This document shows, piece by piece, positions 11,075-24,951 of a DNA stretch of 64,000 bases. Below the pieces are notes generated by a model, which was not told the DNA's origin, made no database searches, and saw only the letters and a list, made by a program, of their open reading frames with translations. How positions within the stretch are numbered: the first letter of the stretch is position 1; the number at the start of each line of letters is the position of its first letter. The position numbers were made by a program, and so were the translations under genes. Location of the stretch: NCBI GenBank assembly GCA_026182355.1, contig JAPFBL010000068.1, positions 10,639,001 through 10,703,000 of the forward strand. The letters are read 5' to 3'. The DNA comes from Hermatobates lingyangjiaoensis (Eukaryota > Arthropoda > Insecta > Hemiptera > Hermatobatidae).

Positions 11075-12785
11075 GTTGATACAGTTCTCACCAGAAAGTA
11101 AGCACAAGGAAGACCAAATACTCCATAAAAGTAACTGTTTGCAACCTTATTGTTGTCATAAAAAGTGTCCGGTTATAAAAGGGAAGGTAGAAAAAAGCAG
11201 CGCTAAATATGGAATTTAGGTGAGATCAAAAGAATATTTGTAGAAAAATATATAATAAATAAATAAATGAATATAACAAACAATAAGTAAAATGAATGTA
11301 TACAAAAGGAGGTAACAACTGTAAAAAGAAAGAAAAAATCTTTTATATTTTCAGATTTAAAAATCGGTACTAAGTGCTTTGAGCAGTTACTATTCTATAT
11401 TTTTACCATATGTGTTTTCCTTATTCTGCACATTTTCTACAGAAGGGCTCTTATAGAGTTGGGACAAAAGGAAGAAATAGAGTCTAGAGAGGAAGGGAAG
11501 GAAAGTGGTAGAGATGGATGGACGGATAAAGAGAATGAGAGAACGATGCCATATAGAGAGACCACTATGTATGCTCTTGCTATCTGTGTCTCTCGAACAC
11601 ATTCACTCACATTCATATCCTGTATGACTCAAATGAACAGAGAGGACATTAAATTGAAAGGACTATTAACACTATTTTCATGAAAGGTACCTAGGACGAT
11701 CATAAATGGAGTTTAAACCATGAGATATCGATGGCTGAAATTGTTGTTAACGTCTACTCCATTGGTAATTGGTAATAAACATTGGTGCATTTCGTGTTAA
11801 TGAAATCTGCTAAATTGAAATAGGATTGCAAGTGAAGCATACAGAGGGGTCAGTGACATAGCACTGCTTTCTCGCTTGACTTGATAACTTCCTAGCCCTC
11901 CCATTAATTACTACTCACTCAATCTTTCTCAGAGAAATCGTAAATCAATTCGCAACCTACTTCTCTTTGCCAATTCCACTTTCTGAATTTCACTTTCAGT
12001 TCTGACACTTATTCGTACTTTGTCTTAATATGTAAGCAAGTAGAATATATATATAAGAAGTTGACGCAGAAAATAAAAAAAATACATTATCCCAAGACTC
12101 TGTAAACTTATGGCTGTATATTTAAAATTAAAATGAGAAGTTCCTTATAAACAATGAATCAAATGTCAAGAGAAACATTTTAGAAAAATATCGACAAACT
12201 TGACTTTCATATTTCTGCAATTGCCGTAAGCACGAGAAAAAGTGTTCTATAAAAACGTGGGTTCTTCTTATAAATACGAAAACATTATTTAGAAGTTATC
12301 AGTTACGTAAATTTACTCAAACAACGTTTGTATCAATGTAGTGGATTCATATGACATTACTTAATATCAAATATCGTACTTTGTATGGACTAATTGGACT
12401 AATAAGTTGATTAATTTTTGCATGAAGTATGGGTAGACATAAATAAGACGTCTTTACCCAAAATTTCCCACATTAGTGATTCTGAAGGTACAAAAATGCT
12501 ACGTACACCAGTTCTAGAAATCCAGAATTGGTGTTGCCTAATAGCTGCTATCCTGGATGGCACCAACATACCTGGAGGCTCCGCAAATTTAAGACAAATA
12601 TAGGTGATATTGAAGAAATGTACCAATACTAAACCAACATGTTAAAACTCTGAATAGGACTCTTCATCCAAATCTAAATGTTTCTCTAGGTTATAAAATC
12701 CTCTCGTACCAAGAAATTTATCTGTCAAAATAAATTTGTTCAGAAGACAATAAATTCAATTTCAGAAAAAGAAACATAACAAATA
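11075..12785. other. No recognisable gene
   Basis: AT-rich, with one purine-rich patch (11455-11540) open on both strands for about 70 codons without resemblance to known proteins. The open frames at 12411-12626 overlap on opposite strands and are not convincing. No structured repeats were noticed. Confidence 0.4.
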
Positions 12786-12862
12786 TTAACATCACTTTAA
12801 TATTTCGATAATCTTCTTCTGATGACAGTGAATAACAAAATATTGAAGTGAGTTATGTTAGT
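12786..12862. repeat. Small inverted relic, ATAT hammerhead family
   Basis: The outer arms are reverse complements: AACATCACTTTAATATTTCG on the left, and AAATATTGAAGTGAGTTATGTT on the right. CTGATGA lies between at 12819-12825. The right side has ATAT, T and GAAG, and CTTC precedes the core, as in other ATAT-family copies. Stem II is degenerate. Confidence 0.4.
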
Positions 12863-12997
12863 GTTTCCTCTATATTGTTTTGCCTGAAACTTACATATTT
12901 TGACATGTATAATCAATTTACATATTGATAATTTGGTTAAAGATACTCTATATAAATTACAGTAATCATTAAATAATTCGATGTAGAGATTTTCCCG

Positions 12998-13440
12998 GAT
13001 TTACCCGTTTTGAAGTCTTTGGGTCCATTTCAGAAGATTTTTTGATACTGTCTGGATGTATGTGGGTAGTGTGTATCTAAAAGTTTTGCCAACGCGTAAC
13101 GAGTCACACCACACCAGAGGAGGAGTATAAGTTTGATATTATGCCCAAATATTTCCCCTATGGCTTAGATGAGACGTATAGTTTTTGGATAGTATAGCTT
13201 CAAGAGGGGTTGTCTGTGTGTGTGTTTATTGAGACTATTTTTTTTCTTTACTACTAACTATAGAGAGTTAAAATGAAACAATAATTATGTAACTGATATT
13301 AGAATTTAACTAAAAAAAGATTCGAAATATTTTCATAAAAGAAACTTATGTTGCAGTGTAAAAATGTTGACTTATGATTGAATTTGAAATCACGTTACTG
13401 GTCACACTGTTTGACTGATCATAATGAACTTAAAACACAA
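12998..13440 (+). repeat. Interspersed repeat, copy 1 of 3
   Basis: Starts GGATTTACCCGTTTTGAAG and shares colinear blocks with 55662-56060 (same start, TATCTAAAAGTTT, GTCACACCA, TTGATATTAT, ATCNTAATGAA) and more weakly with 30055-30440. All three copies have the same orientation. No coding frame or terminal repeats were noticed, so the class is unknown. Confidence 0.65.
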
Positions 13441-13549
13441 ATAGTTTTAAAAGAAAGAGGAGTTTCGTATTTTTTGAGCAAAATTGCTTAAAAGAAAAAG
13501 GGCTTTGTAGTGTAATTTTAATTGTTGTATTAAATATTGTCTTAATATG

Positions 13550-13595
13550 ATATTGCATGATCAAAAATCAACTAAAATTTTTGATCATGCGATAT
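13550..13595. repeat. Short perfect-type hairpin
   Basis: Nineteen-base arms (13550-13568 and 13577-13595) with one mismatch and an 8-base loop, centred on TGATCA-containing sequence. It is isolated and its function is unknown. Confidence 0.7.
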
Positions 13596-13599
13596 GGCT

Positions 13600-16500
13600 G
13601 ATAAAAAAAACGTTATCCTCATGTATGCCTAACAGGTATATATTACAGTTATAATGCAAAAAAAATGTATTAACTAAGAATATCAACTCTAAGGTTCCAT
13701 CTGGCAGTATCTTGTAAGATTGTTCTGAAACAATGAGTCCACATTTACCTTAACTGAAAATCAAAGCTACATGGAAATAAACGAAGTTATTAAATTGGTA
13801 GTCAATGAATTGAATAAGTTTCATACATAGTTCGATAATACGTCTAAAGGATGTCACATTAAAATAAATCCAAAATGAAATTGTCAATAAGTTTGATAAC
13901 ATGTTTACGTATAGTGAGTTGAGTGTGACTCATTCCAGATTTATTTAATTATATATAGATTTTTTTTGTTTACTGTAAATCATTACTTGATGAATATTTG
14001 AAAGAAAGTCAAATTTGATGTTATTTGGACATTTCTACGAGTATATGTGAACGGTCACATATAAGACGAATAGTTGATTTATACACAGAGAAGTATCTCT
14101 GTATATAAATTGTATAAGTTTATACATTAGGCTCATAAAGATCAAAATGATATTCAGTTTTCTTTTTGAAGTCTCAGAGATGATTTTTTACCAAGAGTTT
14201 TAACAATCTTGAATTAAGTTTAGTTGAATTGGAATCGCAATTATAATTTCTTCAGTATAAATCGCCCATATTTTTTTTTTAGTAGTTTTTAATTTAATAA
14301 AGAAAATCGAGTAGTGTGAAATTGTTATTACAAATACGTTGTTGATGGTGATATTAAATAAACATAAAAATAAATAGTATTGCGTGGGACATGCTCGTAG
14401 GCATGGTGAGGTGGCATTATAATGTGAGGAGGAGTTTTTATTGGGCGGTGACGATTGAAGTCGCTCATGAGTCATCGCTAGTGCGTATCGCCACAGAATT
14501 GTGCACATAGTACGTAATGTTTTGAATATGTCGTAGTTCTATTCAAAAGTCACTTAGTCCATTTAAATTCTGTAAAAGGCTCAAAGGTTTCACTTGGATG
14601 ATCTGTTTGTTTTAGATAAATGGTTTGGGGGGATATTGATGCCTCAGTTGCTCCTAGTTAATGATCTCTGTAATAATGCCAAACTGTGCCGAGCACCGTG
14701 TGCTGTGCTCCTCTGGGTCACTGCCCCCTCGCCTCTCTGCGTCACTCTAAATAACCCCTTATTATGGCTCCCTCTCTCTTTCCCTCCTTCCCCCAAAGTT
14801 GCTTATTCAGAAATGTTGCATTTAGGTTGTATCCCTTGCTGCCCCTGGCTTGGGTTATTGATGGTCACTGGTCCTCTCAAGTCTCAGGCCAGGCGGTTTT
14901 GTTTCACCACTCATTACGTTTTAAAAGTGCGGACAAATGCAATTAACATTTCATCGATTAATTTAAAAAAAATAGTGTTAAAGGTAAAAATTAGCAAATT
15001 AAACAAATTTAATTTCAAATAATTGAAATGTTCGTTATCTGCAAAACTGTTCAGTGTTTTAGTAAAAACAAGTCGATCAATTAAGAACATTAACTTAATT
15101 TACTGAATTGATTCGAGTTTCAGTTTTATATAAAAAAAACACAGTCTCATTTTCTTTATTAAATTGAGTAAAAACAAAATAATAAAAACTAAATTCTAAA
15201 AACTGAACTCAAAAAAGAGTTCATTTTTTATAATACAATGAACTATTTCCATATTGCCTATTTTCCATAATCGCTAATTACCTTAAATATTATACTAAAA
15301 TGTAGGAGACAAATATTTTGGATTTTTAGCCTTTTTTGAAGCATGTTGTTATTTTCACTTTTTTTACTTTTTATATGAAGTTATAAGTATTATTTAAAAC
15401 ATAATCTTTTTTAACTAATAATTTTCATCATTATTATTTATAAAAGTGATTATATTCGATTTGTAATGAAATTGTGTTCATTTATTGGGTTAGTTTAATG
15501 TTCGAAATCAGTTGCAGTTATTCACCGTTGAACATAAAATATGATAAAAAAAGTGCAAGTTACACTTTAAACCTGGTTCTGTGATTGATTTTTTAACCTA
15601 ATGCCACCATTTTATAAAGTAGACTTTTATATGAACAAAGTGTGTTTACATGACGACTTTGAGGAGTGGCTGGGGCTCGAGGAAATATTAATAGTATTCT
15701 AAATAGACGGTGGTCAAGCACATGGTGTTTGTCTTGGTTACTCACCACGGGGTTGAGACTTTCGATCTACTGGCTTTGCACGCAACCCGCCACCCACGCA
15801 CTCGCTGTCAAACCCCCGATTCTATCTGCATCAGTTTATGCTCATTCTCTAGAAACTGCTGCCGAGTTGACAACATTAATTAAATAAACTCTAGTACAGA
15901 GGCTTAAGTGGAATGATAACAGTATAGTTTTATTCATTTCGAGATTAAAATTTTCTATGATATTCCAGTACTAGAAACGACCCAGGTTGCCTCATCCACA
16001 AAGTAGGATGTCAAGTAACGGTATAGCGGTAGCATATTTGCATTTAATACTGATAATGCATTAGGAGAGTACTTCTTTGGCAATCTTAGCATCCACTGGT
16101 ATCAGGGATCTGTCTAAATTTATTGTTTTCTCGAGATGCTTCAAGTGGACCTGTGACCGTGGGGGGGGGGGGGGGGGGAGCCCCAGTTCTCTTTTTGTTG
16201 TATCACAAGGGGCTGGCCGCCTATGTGTTCTCTCTCGGGACGGCCACTGTAACCTAACCTAATACTGATAATATCCTGGACATTATCCTAGAGTTTTCAT
16301 GTGGAGGTGGAGTCCCATAGAGAGGACGCAAGGCCGTCAATCCAGATCCGGTACAATCTCAGGCACTCGTTAGCATTCCCTTCTCGAGGAATCATGAGAA
16401 GGTAAAACGTAGAACTCAAACGGGAACTTATTCAATAAGGTGAATCGCCTAAAACTAAAGTCGGGTGCGAATAAGCAAATGAGCCAACTTCCACCCCTAG

Positions 16501-18639
16501 AAAAGTACCGAGGCGAAAGCCTATAGTCGTAGATGTAGTAACAGGTAATAGTTACTAGAACAGTATTATTTAAAATCATAAGCATATATATTTCAGTTAA
16601 TCATTTTTTTTGTTCTAATTCTTTTACCCTGAAACTGGAAGATTTTGAGCCAACATTCTAATTCGGTACTTGCATGCACCGCGAGGTACATATGTATGTA
16701 CCACATAAGTCAGCAGTTTTTACAGCGTAGTACGTCTTTAAGGTTTTTTTTAATTCGTTCCCTGTGATGCTTACTATTTAGTATTATTCAGAGAGTTAGT
16801 ATTCCATTTTCCTACGAAAAAAATACTGGTATATCTTGTCAACCATATTTAAAAAATTGAATGACAAATAATTTTTGTGACAAATTATTACAGTGATGTT
16901 TACATGGTGTTCTAGATTAGATCTGGAGAGGTTGGCTGATCGCCTTATTCCGTCCTGTTCTCTTCCTAAACGCTGAATAATACTGGGATTCTAATGCGAT
17001 TTCGTTAAATGCCAATACAGGTAAATGCATAAACTTATTGTTTATTGATGTTTCTATTTCTTTACAAATTCTTTAATAACAAAGCAGTTACGCATACATA
17101 TTAGAGCCACACTTTTGAGGCTTTTAAATATTAAAAATATTAGAGGAATATGGAAGAAAAATAAGTGTTTATCTTGTGTAACATAAACACAAAAGTTTCT
17201 AAGTTCTGAATACCTTAACCTAATAGAAATGGGATAGCATTATTCAAAATTTGTCTACAGAGAAAATAATTTGAGAGAAGGAATAAAAAAAGTAGTTAAG
17301 TATATATATTTGTTTTTAAATGCAATTATCATCATGCATATTAAAAAGTTGCACAAGGACATATGGTGAATCAGTGCATCAACAATTCTACAACATAAAC
17401 AGGATGACAGCTGTTATGTGTGGATCAGATCCTTCCACGGAAGACTTCAGTGAAGAATCATCTTTGTTATATAGGTTTAATTCTATTTATCTGAGGCCAA
17501 ATGAATCTTTTAAAATAAATAAAGTGCTAGATTTACTTGGTTACAAAGTTGATTTACTGAGAACAGAAAAATTGTAATTGCTGTTTAGACTTGACTAACA
17601 TAGTGTCATTGACAATTTACCTTAAGTCTGTGTGGTACATTCCTCAGGTGAAGACCAGGTTGTTGACTTGCTGGTGATGGGTAGAAAGCGGTTCCAGTTG
17701 CGATCTGCACAGTAGTGTTATAAAGTACTGACTGGTCGTGACGCACTCGCGGCTGTTTGCGACGCAGTTGAGGAGGTGTGCGTCGTTAAAGGCACCCGGA
17801 GATTCAGTGCGTATTAAACCATGACATGTGCGTATTCGGGGAACTCTGAGAGCACCTTGCCAGAACTGCTTTCGGCTCTAATGCTCTTCTTGCATCATCT
17901 TCAATTTGTCCTACTGCGCAACCTCTAAACCGCTCTTATCTTCCTTGTCTTTCCTTCCCCCTCTCCACGGACTTTCCCTCTTTAGTATTATATTCAACTA
18001 TATTTTTTTCTTCTACTTTACCTCTGACTGACAACTATATTTGTTATGGGTCAAGTGATTCATTAGGCCACTATGCATAATGCCCGGTCAGTTTGAATAA
18101 TAATGATAACTCAGAATGGACAAAGCGATGAAGTTAGCTTTGTTGTATACTGCTCATTATGAATAATGTATATTAGGCACTGCGTTGGCAAATTGATAAT
18201 TTCATTCTCTCAGAGCTTCTTTGTTCCAGTAGTTTATTGGTTTTCTCTGTTTTAGGTTCAAATATTTTATTGTTTTTCATCAAAATGAAGTTGTATTTTG
18301 AATACTTAGGAGGATTCAAAACTCACTAAAACGATATCTTGGATAAAAAAGAAACAAACTTTTTCAAGACTTTAATAGTATTGAGTTACTAAAAGGTCAA
18401 AAGCAAATATATCTGCTAAGTTACCACGAGTTTATCAACGATTTCATAAATATGATGTGATATTGTGACATGGAAACATGCCAGTTATGACAACCTGCTA
18501 TCGGTTATAGATTTTGGAATCAATAGCATACTTATTCTTAAAACAACTCTAGATAGGTATATAATTTCTTAGTCGTGATATATATTATCACCTTCAAAAC
18601 TAAAGTCAAAATATAGTCAAAATTCAGAAATTGGACAAA
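13600..18639. other. Gene-poor region with several GC-rich islands
   Basis: Islands: 14630-14920 (CT-rich, 142-codon plus frame with no protein resemblance), 15660-15880, 16300-16530 and 17645-17965. At 15660-15880 the minus strand carries a strong-looking donor, GTGAGT, after CAACCCCGTG. At 17648 the plus strand has an acceptor-like CATTCCTCAG followed by 22 open codons and a stop. None of the peptides is recognisable. The 85-codon frame at 17320-17577 is also unrecognised. The islands could be exons, lncRNA pieces or conserved non-coding DNA. Confidence 0.3.
16161..16178 (+). repeat. G18 homopolymer
   Basis: A run of 18 G in an AT-rich context, followed 75 bases later by AACCTAACCTAA at about 16252-16263, a short degenerate repeat common in insect genomes. 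Confidence 0.95.
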
Positions 18640-18670
18640 GGTTATTCAACTGATAGTTTTCATCAGAGTC
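18640..18670 (-). ncRNA. Decayed hammerhead-like motif
   Basis: The minus strand reads GACT, CTGATGA, extra A, AACT-ATC-AGTT (paired stem II), then GAA. Stem III and the second stem I strand are not recognisable. Stem II differs in sequence from all other copies but still pairs. Confidence 0.3.
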
Positions 18671-21600
18671 ATATAAATAAGCTAAGTACACACAATAGGT
18701 TTACAAGCATAGCAGTTCGATTTAACCGTTGTCAGGAGGAAGAGAAAAGGGAAGACAGCGCGCCGGCAAACGCATCTAAAACGCGTCAAATATAACAGAA
18801 TGAAGTTATATACATGTAAAAGTTGTAATTAAGAAGAGAAGTGAAAAGGAAAGAGAAGGAAATAAATGACATAGAGTAAGCTTAGGACTGGAAAATTAGA
18901 AGTTATACAAATTGAAATAAGGGTAAAACATAGCTCTGAACGACGCTCTTGCCCTCATAACAGTTTTGCATAGAATCTGTAGCCTGTAGTAATCTTTGAA
19001 ATATATTTCATGGGAGTTTGTATGGATAGTGAAGCGTAAATTAGAGCTTAACAAACGGATTGGCTATATATCTTATCACTGTGGAACGATTAATAATTGC
19101 TTTTCCATATTTGTATGTAAGTATTGATTCCTTCCGGAATATGTGGGCCTAGTGAAATACGGGAAAAGAGTGGAATAACTATTACAGGAGATTAGAAGTG
19201 TTTTTGAAATATCGTGATAAGTTGTGTAGTCCATTATATTGCTTTGCAAAGTTGTACTTTGATGATGCTTTGATGAAAATAACCACTCCTTTAGACATTG
19301 AGGCACATCGATAGGTGACTCAAGTGCTATCGACAGGCAGCAGGGTCACTGACCTATGTAATTGTATACAAGCGACGGAACTAGGTTATTCAACCGTTTA
19401 CTGAACGGATGTTAAGTCCTTTTAAAGACTTTCAATCAGTGACGTCATGATTGCCGAGCTTCGTATTGCTTATTGCGAAGAAGACTTAATAGGTTCAGCG
19501 AACTAGAAAGATAACAGTATGATGGAAGAAATCAATTGGACGGAATCTAAGCTGTTATCCAGGTTAATGATGTTCGCTATTCTAAACTGATTGATGCCGA
19601 ATATTTTATATTTCTATATTTTTAGTACAAATTTATTATTATTTGCTAAAGTTGGTTATGATGATCGTAGGTGTTGTTGATTAATAGTAAAGAAGGTAGA
19701 TTTTGTTAGCTTGTGACATTGATTATTGTACATTGATAGTGATCATGTCACTATTATGTTTAGTAAATAATAGTTGATTATAAATTTGCATTGCTAAGCA
19801 TGTAGCCTGAGAATGATCGCATGGTTCTAAAGTGTAACTGTGAATTCCCGCAGATTGAACTTTTCAGTTGTGAAGACCAGCACTAAAAAACTGGACACTT
19901 TTTGTTTTCGCTGAAGTCTATTAAGTAATAACGTATTTCAATTCTTTAATTTATTATTTTGAATATTCTTTTTTTTTCAATTAATACACTAAACGGCTTT
20001 TAAGAGTTTCAACTATGATGAAATTTTGGCCACCTCTGTTCTAGTTGATGACTAAAACATATCTGTTCATGTTAGTTTTGTCAGGAATTAAATTCGATTA
20101 TTTAATCCTTGTTATAAAGTACAGTTGTTAGTTTAATTTGGGCTAGGTGAGACTGAGTGGTAGCGTGCTAGTTCTCAACAATAAGGTTAGAATATTCGTA
20201 ACGGCTATGGGTTGATTATGTCGGAAATTGGAGATCTTGAAAGCCTTTACAATATCTGGTATGGGATATAAGGTACGTTCTCTATAAACAGCAGTAAGAC
20301 AAAATGTTCCCATAAATGGACGCTAAGTAACGAGTGAATCACCTCTACTTCACTGAAGGGATATAGGTACTGAAAGGAAAGCCTATAATATGCGGAAATT
20401 AGGAAAATTAAATTTATCCAATTAATAATTTATTAATTAAAATATAGGAATCATGAAAGAAAATGTATTTCAGTTTGTAATTGTTTTCCCTAATTATGGA
20501 GGCGTCAGAAACAGAAACGGGATTTGTATGTATCCGTTATAATGTCTATGTGTGTTGTTGGGTTCTGTTTACTTTTTATTTGGGATAGTACGAAATCACA
20601 CCAGTGTCTCATGAATAATTATGAAATTGGAAGTGTACATAGTCTTTGATAGAACATTTACCGTCTTTTCGGGCAACATCATCGAAGCAAGGCCTACTGT
20701 ATTAATTAATTATAAAAAAATACGGTATTATTTCCATCGTCTACCTTAAAATGTATTCATTTTGACAATAAACTTATATCATGAACTTTAGTGTGTACCA
20801 ACCTATATTTTTTGTTAGTGTCTTCTCAAAGCTGTATAATGAATGTGCATTATATTTTTTCAAGTGATTAAGTTAACCCGTCCCACATTTCACAACTTTT
20901 TGTAGCACTTTATTATTAGATGGACTACCCCAACCCCCACCCCTCCTATTACTTTATTATCTCATTTCCTTCTTCCCATAACCAAATGAATATGGCAGGT
21001 ACCTTTGTCCATACTGTGAAAACAGTTACAAGCGTAGTGAATTCTACACAGACTTTCCTTCTTGATTATGTTATCATCTTAACCCTCTGGGGTTCGATTG
21101 TCACACATAACCCCTTTTATTGCCTTTGCTATCATCATTTATTGCTTGTAATGTAACAAATCCTGATGATAGGGTATAATGAGTGAGGAACGAAAACAGT
21201 TTTCATGGTGGTGAATTTTGAGAACATTTTCGAATCTTTTAATCTAATTTTCAAAATTTGATTGCATTTTTTTTTTGTACCTTCAAAAGTGCTTGTGATT
21301 TGCATGCATAGACTATTACTTCGTTTAACAGTCATTACGATGATTGTTTAGTTGATGGATATTGACAACTCAAGGATGACCACTTTTGACTCCTTTCTCT
21401 TTCGTTTGTATTCTTTTAACAGTCACTCGACTAAGACACTCACCTCAACTAAACGGAAACTGGAACTCTGTGTATTCAACAAAAACACTTAATTTTCTTT
21501 GTTTTAATGGATTATGATCATATAATAACAAGAAATTGTTTGTTGGTTTCATCGCGATGATCAATATTATTTTCATTTTTAAATTCATCCTAGCCTATAC

Positions 21601-22387
21601 GTCAATAAAACAATCGCAGCGGAAAAGTTGAACCAGATAGTTTAGTTTATGTTACTGCAACTGCAGTTTACAAATATATATTGTTTGCTAACCTCATAAA
21701 TGTAGATCACGTTACAGTCAGTGCTGTAAAATGTAAGTAATTCGAAATTGCTTTTCACTTCATGCGATGAAATAAGTTGGAAGTTGTGGAATTTTTTGAA
21801 AACTTTCTCCATGAGTTACATGGTAGGAGATAGATATTATTTGTATTTTGAAATCTACAGAATCATAAACAAATATGAAAACTACTGGATTATAAATATA
21901 AGTCAAGGATTTGTTTTCTCAATTGTTATCCCATAATTATTTTCAATGAATATATTGTTTTCTGGTAAAGTAGTATGAAGGAAAAAAGAATGAGAGACTG
22001 TTTTGTGTTGACTGTTGGAATGGTTTGTTTAGTTGAATCCGTGTCTTAAGTTTGTCAGAAGCAGGCGGCAGGCTGGCCGATATGAGCCGTGTTTTGACCT
22101 CGTGCCAATGCAACTGCACTGTGATAGTGCAGACGACCTTGACCAGCAGACTCGCCGACTCCACCATCTTGCGCAATCCTCCCAGCCTCCATCTTATCAG
22201 TCTTCAACTTTACAGTGCATCTCTTCTTTCAAATCAAAACCAGTTTATTTACACCATAACCAATTTGTCACATTGGTCTTCTTATGGTTCTCATAAGGTT
22301 TTTTTTATTGAGAAAACATTTGGCTAAGAAATTTAAAGTTTTGATATGTTATACTACTTTTCTGAGAATCTTATTAATATAAAGATC
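18671..22387. other. No recognisable gene
   Basis: AT-rich sequence with small GC-richer patches at 18715-18790, 19300-19500 and 22040-22200. The last is open in two plus frames and one minus frame with no protein resemblance. Open frames at 20920-21156 and 21748-21936 look like chance. Confidence 0.4.
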
Positions 22388-22745
22388 AAAGAAGGGGTTC
22401 TTGAAGATTTTGGTCTAAATAAAATTAAACTCCTGTTTATATGACAACATTTCGCCAAAATTGTTTGTCTTTTTCAAGGCTTGTTTTTGAGGGAAAACAC
22501 TATTTAACAGTCCATGCCTTAATCTATCAGCATCATAACAGATACGAATAAAAGGAAGATTCTTATGTTCGGTTGTTAGGTTATTATTCGTATCTGTTGT
22601 GATGCTGCTAGATAAAGGCATGGACTGTTAAATTGTGTTTTTCATCAAAAACAAGCCTTGAAAATGCCAAACAGTTTTTGGTGAAACGTCGGCATATAAA
22701 CAGGAGCTTAATTTTCTTCCTTTAATCCTCAAGAACCCCTTCTTT
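22388..22745. repeat. Long imperfect inverted repeat, ACGT hammerhead family
   Basis: Arms of about 160 bp (22388-22550 and 22585-22745) match in reverse complement with scattered mismatches and small indels. The right arm reads GCC, TTGAAAA (degenerate CTGANGA), CCAAA/TTTGG (stem II), GAA, ACGT, C and GGC (stem I) at about 22655-22695. The left arm carries a more decayed minus copy. This fits a head-to-head dimer of hammerhead elements. Confidence 0.65.
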
Positions 22746-22799
22746 AAACTTGATAAATCAGTGGTCGAGAAGCTAGCTCAATATCAATCTTATTAATAT

Positions 22800-24700
22800 A
22801 CTGAAGTTTTCTGTAATTCATTTCGTAAATAGATTACAAGTAGCAGTGATTTGAAGGAAAACGTATCACCTTAATATTGATAAAGAGAATGACGTAGAAG
22901 GAAAAATGTAGCTCTTGTGTGACTTAAGAAGGAATTGTATAGTGTCGAGAGTACCACTCGCAGCAGGATACAGTTATTGATTCTCTCGCTCAACTTTTTA
23001 CTGTGGTCCTGACAACTACAATCGTTACATTAAGAAATAATGATAGCATCTTACCTTTAAGAGAAACTATTTGATTTTTAATTATGTTAGTAATTTACGA
23101 AGAGCTTCAACTGTTTTTAAGAGCTTTATAAGTTATTCTCTAGTGATAAATTCATTTTGCTTACTTAAGTCAGAATGGATGAGCAGCTTAAACCGCAAAT
23201 TCACAAACGGTGCACGGTATGTGTGGAAAGATGATTGCTATTGACTGCAGTGGAGACACTGTACGGAGGCCGAGATGCCCTCCCAGATTGGACATGGGAA
23301 GCGGAGCAGGTCTCCGCTTGCCGGTTTTGCCACTTTGAACACTCTGGCCTAGCCGCCTGATGGGAGCTGTCCAGTTACTCCAGCCATTGTCCTCGGATCA
23401 CGCCATCCTGGGAAACCATCTCTGCCATCCCTCGCACAATTCTCTACTTTCTAAACCCCCCCTTCGCTGACAGTCTTCCTTTTTGTATATACACAATCAT
23501 ATGTGTTCATTTACTTTATGAATATTGGCAAGTTTAATATTTAATTAGATGCTTCTGAGGACAGCAGTTTTGTCATTGAAAAAAAAAACTGTTCTAGAAA
23601 CACCTCCTTTTTTTTTGTTTGCAGAAGCCTTGAAAAAATATAGAACAGCCGTTATGTATTATTATGATTATTACAACGAAATAACTCCATAAATATGAAT
23701 AAGACGTTATCTGAATTTTACATCCATTCTTATTTTACAACAAAGGTTACTTCCAAGATTAAAGTCTCAGTTATGTGCATCCACACGTAGTATTATTACA
23801 AGATTAATAAAAATGAACATAAGGTACGGTGCTTACTCAATGCAGTCTTACGGTGCACTGATGATACTTTACAGTAGTAAGATTATGTTGCGTAAACACT
23901 ATTATTTCGTGTTAATATTAAACACTTATAATGTAAAATTTATAGTTTATCGTTTTGGAATATTCTTACTTCCATAAAAGTACTTTAAATAAGTACCAAT
24001 TCCGTAAAAGTTTGCAATTTACTTATGTTTATTTCTTTAAACACGAAGTAGTTATCTATATTTTTATTATATGGTTGTTGATTGATATTTTATGAGTTCT
24101 TATTTTGCTCTATTTTGTGGGTTTGTGGAAAAGGTTAAATAAAGAGTGAAACATCAGCATTGAAAGTTTGACTAACTAACTGAATCCTAATTATATATAT
24201 ATTGACGCTCTGCAATGGCAAGCCGTTCGACTTGCAGCCGTCCTGGTCGTAGTCAACATCACTCATTCTTTTTCTGCCTCTGATGAGAACCGTTACTGGT
24301 CAAAACTTGTTAATCCCACTTCAGAATTTCATATAATATTCATACGTTGATTTAATTGCACGTTATATATTTCTTATAAGACTCTTGGAGGGTTTAGGTG
24401 TTATGATTTAAACTGCTTCTCTCCCCGAGAGATCTAGGGTGTTATTAGTCCAGATGAATTCCCATTTATTAAATCATGTACTAGAGTTTAATGAAGAATT
24501 GTTGAAAAAGAAACAGTATTCTGAGCCCTGAGAAAGACATAAATATATTAAACTACTGAGAAGTAGTTTAAACCATACGACCTAAACCTTCAAGAATCTT
24601 ATGACATATGAATAGTGGGTTAAGAAAACAAATCATAATATATGACAAGAAAATTACTGCAGTCAATATTTGAGAGATATTCTACCTTTACTCCCTGCCC
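22800..24700. other. No recognised gene; one GC-rich island
   Basis: The island at 23165-23470 has an acceptor-like CTGCAG at 23241-23246 on the plus strand. It is followed by 37 open codons (including DWTWEAEQVSACRFCHFEH) to a TGA. The Cys/His spacing recalls no specific family that I can name. A 65-base relic of the ACGT family (GAAACATCAGCATTGAAAG) lies at about 24120-24190. Confidence 0.3.
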
Positions 24701-24707
24701 CACCTCA

Positions 24708-24710
<3 letters not shown>

Positions 24711-24758
<48 letters not shown>

Positions 24759-24766
24759 CCCCCCCC
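24711..24766 (+). repeat. (CT)n microsatellite ending in C11
   Basis: About 23 CT repeats from 24711 to 24755, then 11 C. A second (CT)n lies at 49478-49498 and a third, joined to (TA)n, at 62737-62784. Confidence 0.95.
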
Positions 24767-24877
24767 AATCTTCGCATGAAATGTTTTTAAATTTTGTATA
24801 AGTCATTTGGATCGTACATTTTTTATTGAGTATATATATATCAATGATCAAACCACAATAAGAAAATGGGAAAACAA

Positions 24878-24920
24878 GGCTAAGATCTTTCAACCGTAAC
24901 AAGTGGTCTTCGTCAGAGTC
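24878..24920 (-). ncRNA. Type I hammerhead-like motif, AGATCT family (damaged)
   Basis: Mirror copy of the motif at 24952-24994. The core CTGACGA...GAA is intact, but stem II has GACCA opposite CGGTT and stem I has GACT opposite AGCC, so both helices carry a mismatch. Confidence 0.5.
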
Positions 24921-24951
24921 AAAAACCCAACCCAAAGTCAGTTGGGTTTTT

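Noticed and set aside
14594..15022. 142-codon plus frame, the longest in the window
   Set aside because: Leucine/proline-rich translation of a CT-rich tract that runs into an AT-rich tail; no motif, no splice context, no family likeness.
24705..24935. 76-codon frame with an Arg-Glu run
   Set aside because: Produced by the (CT)n microsatellite and the hammerhead repeat arm.
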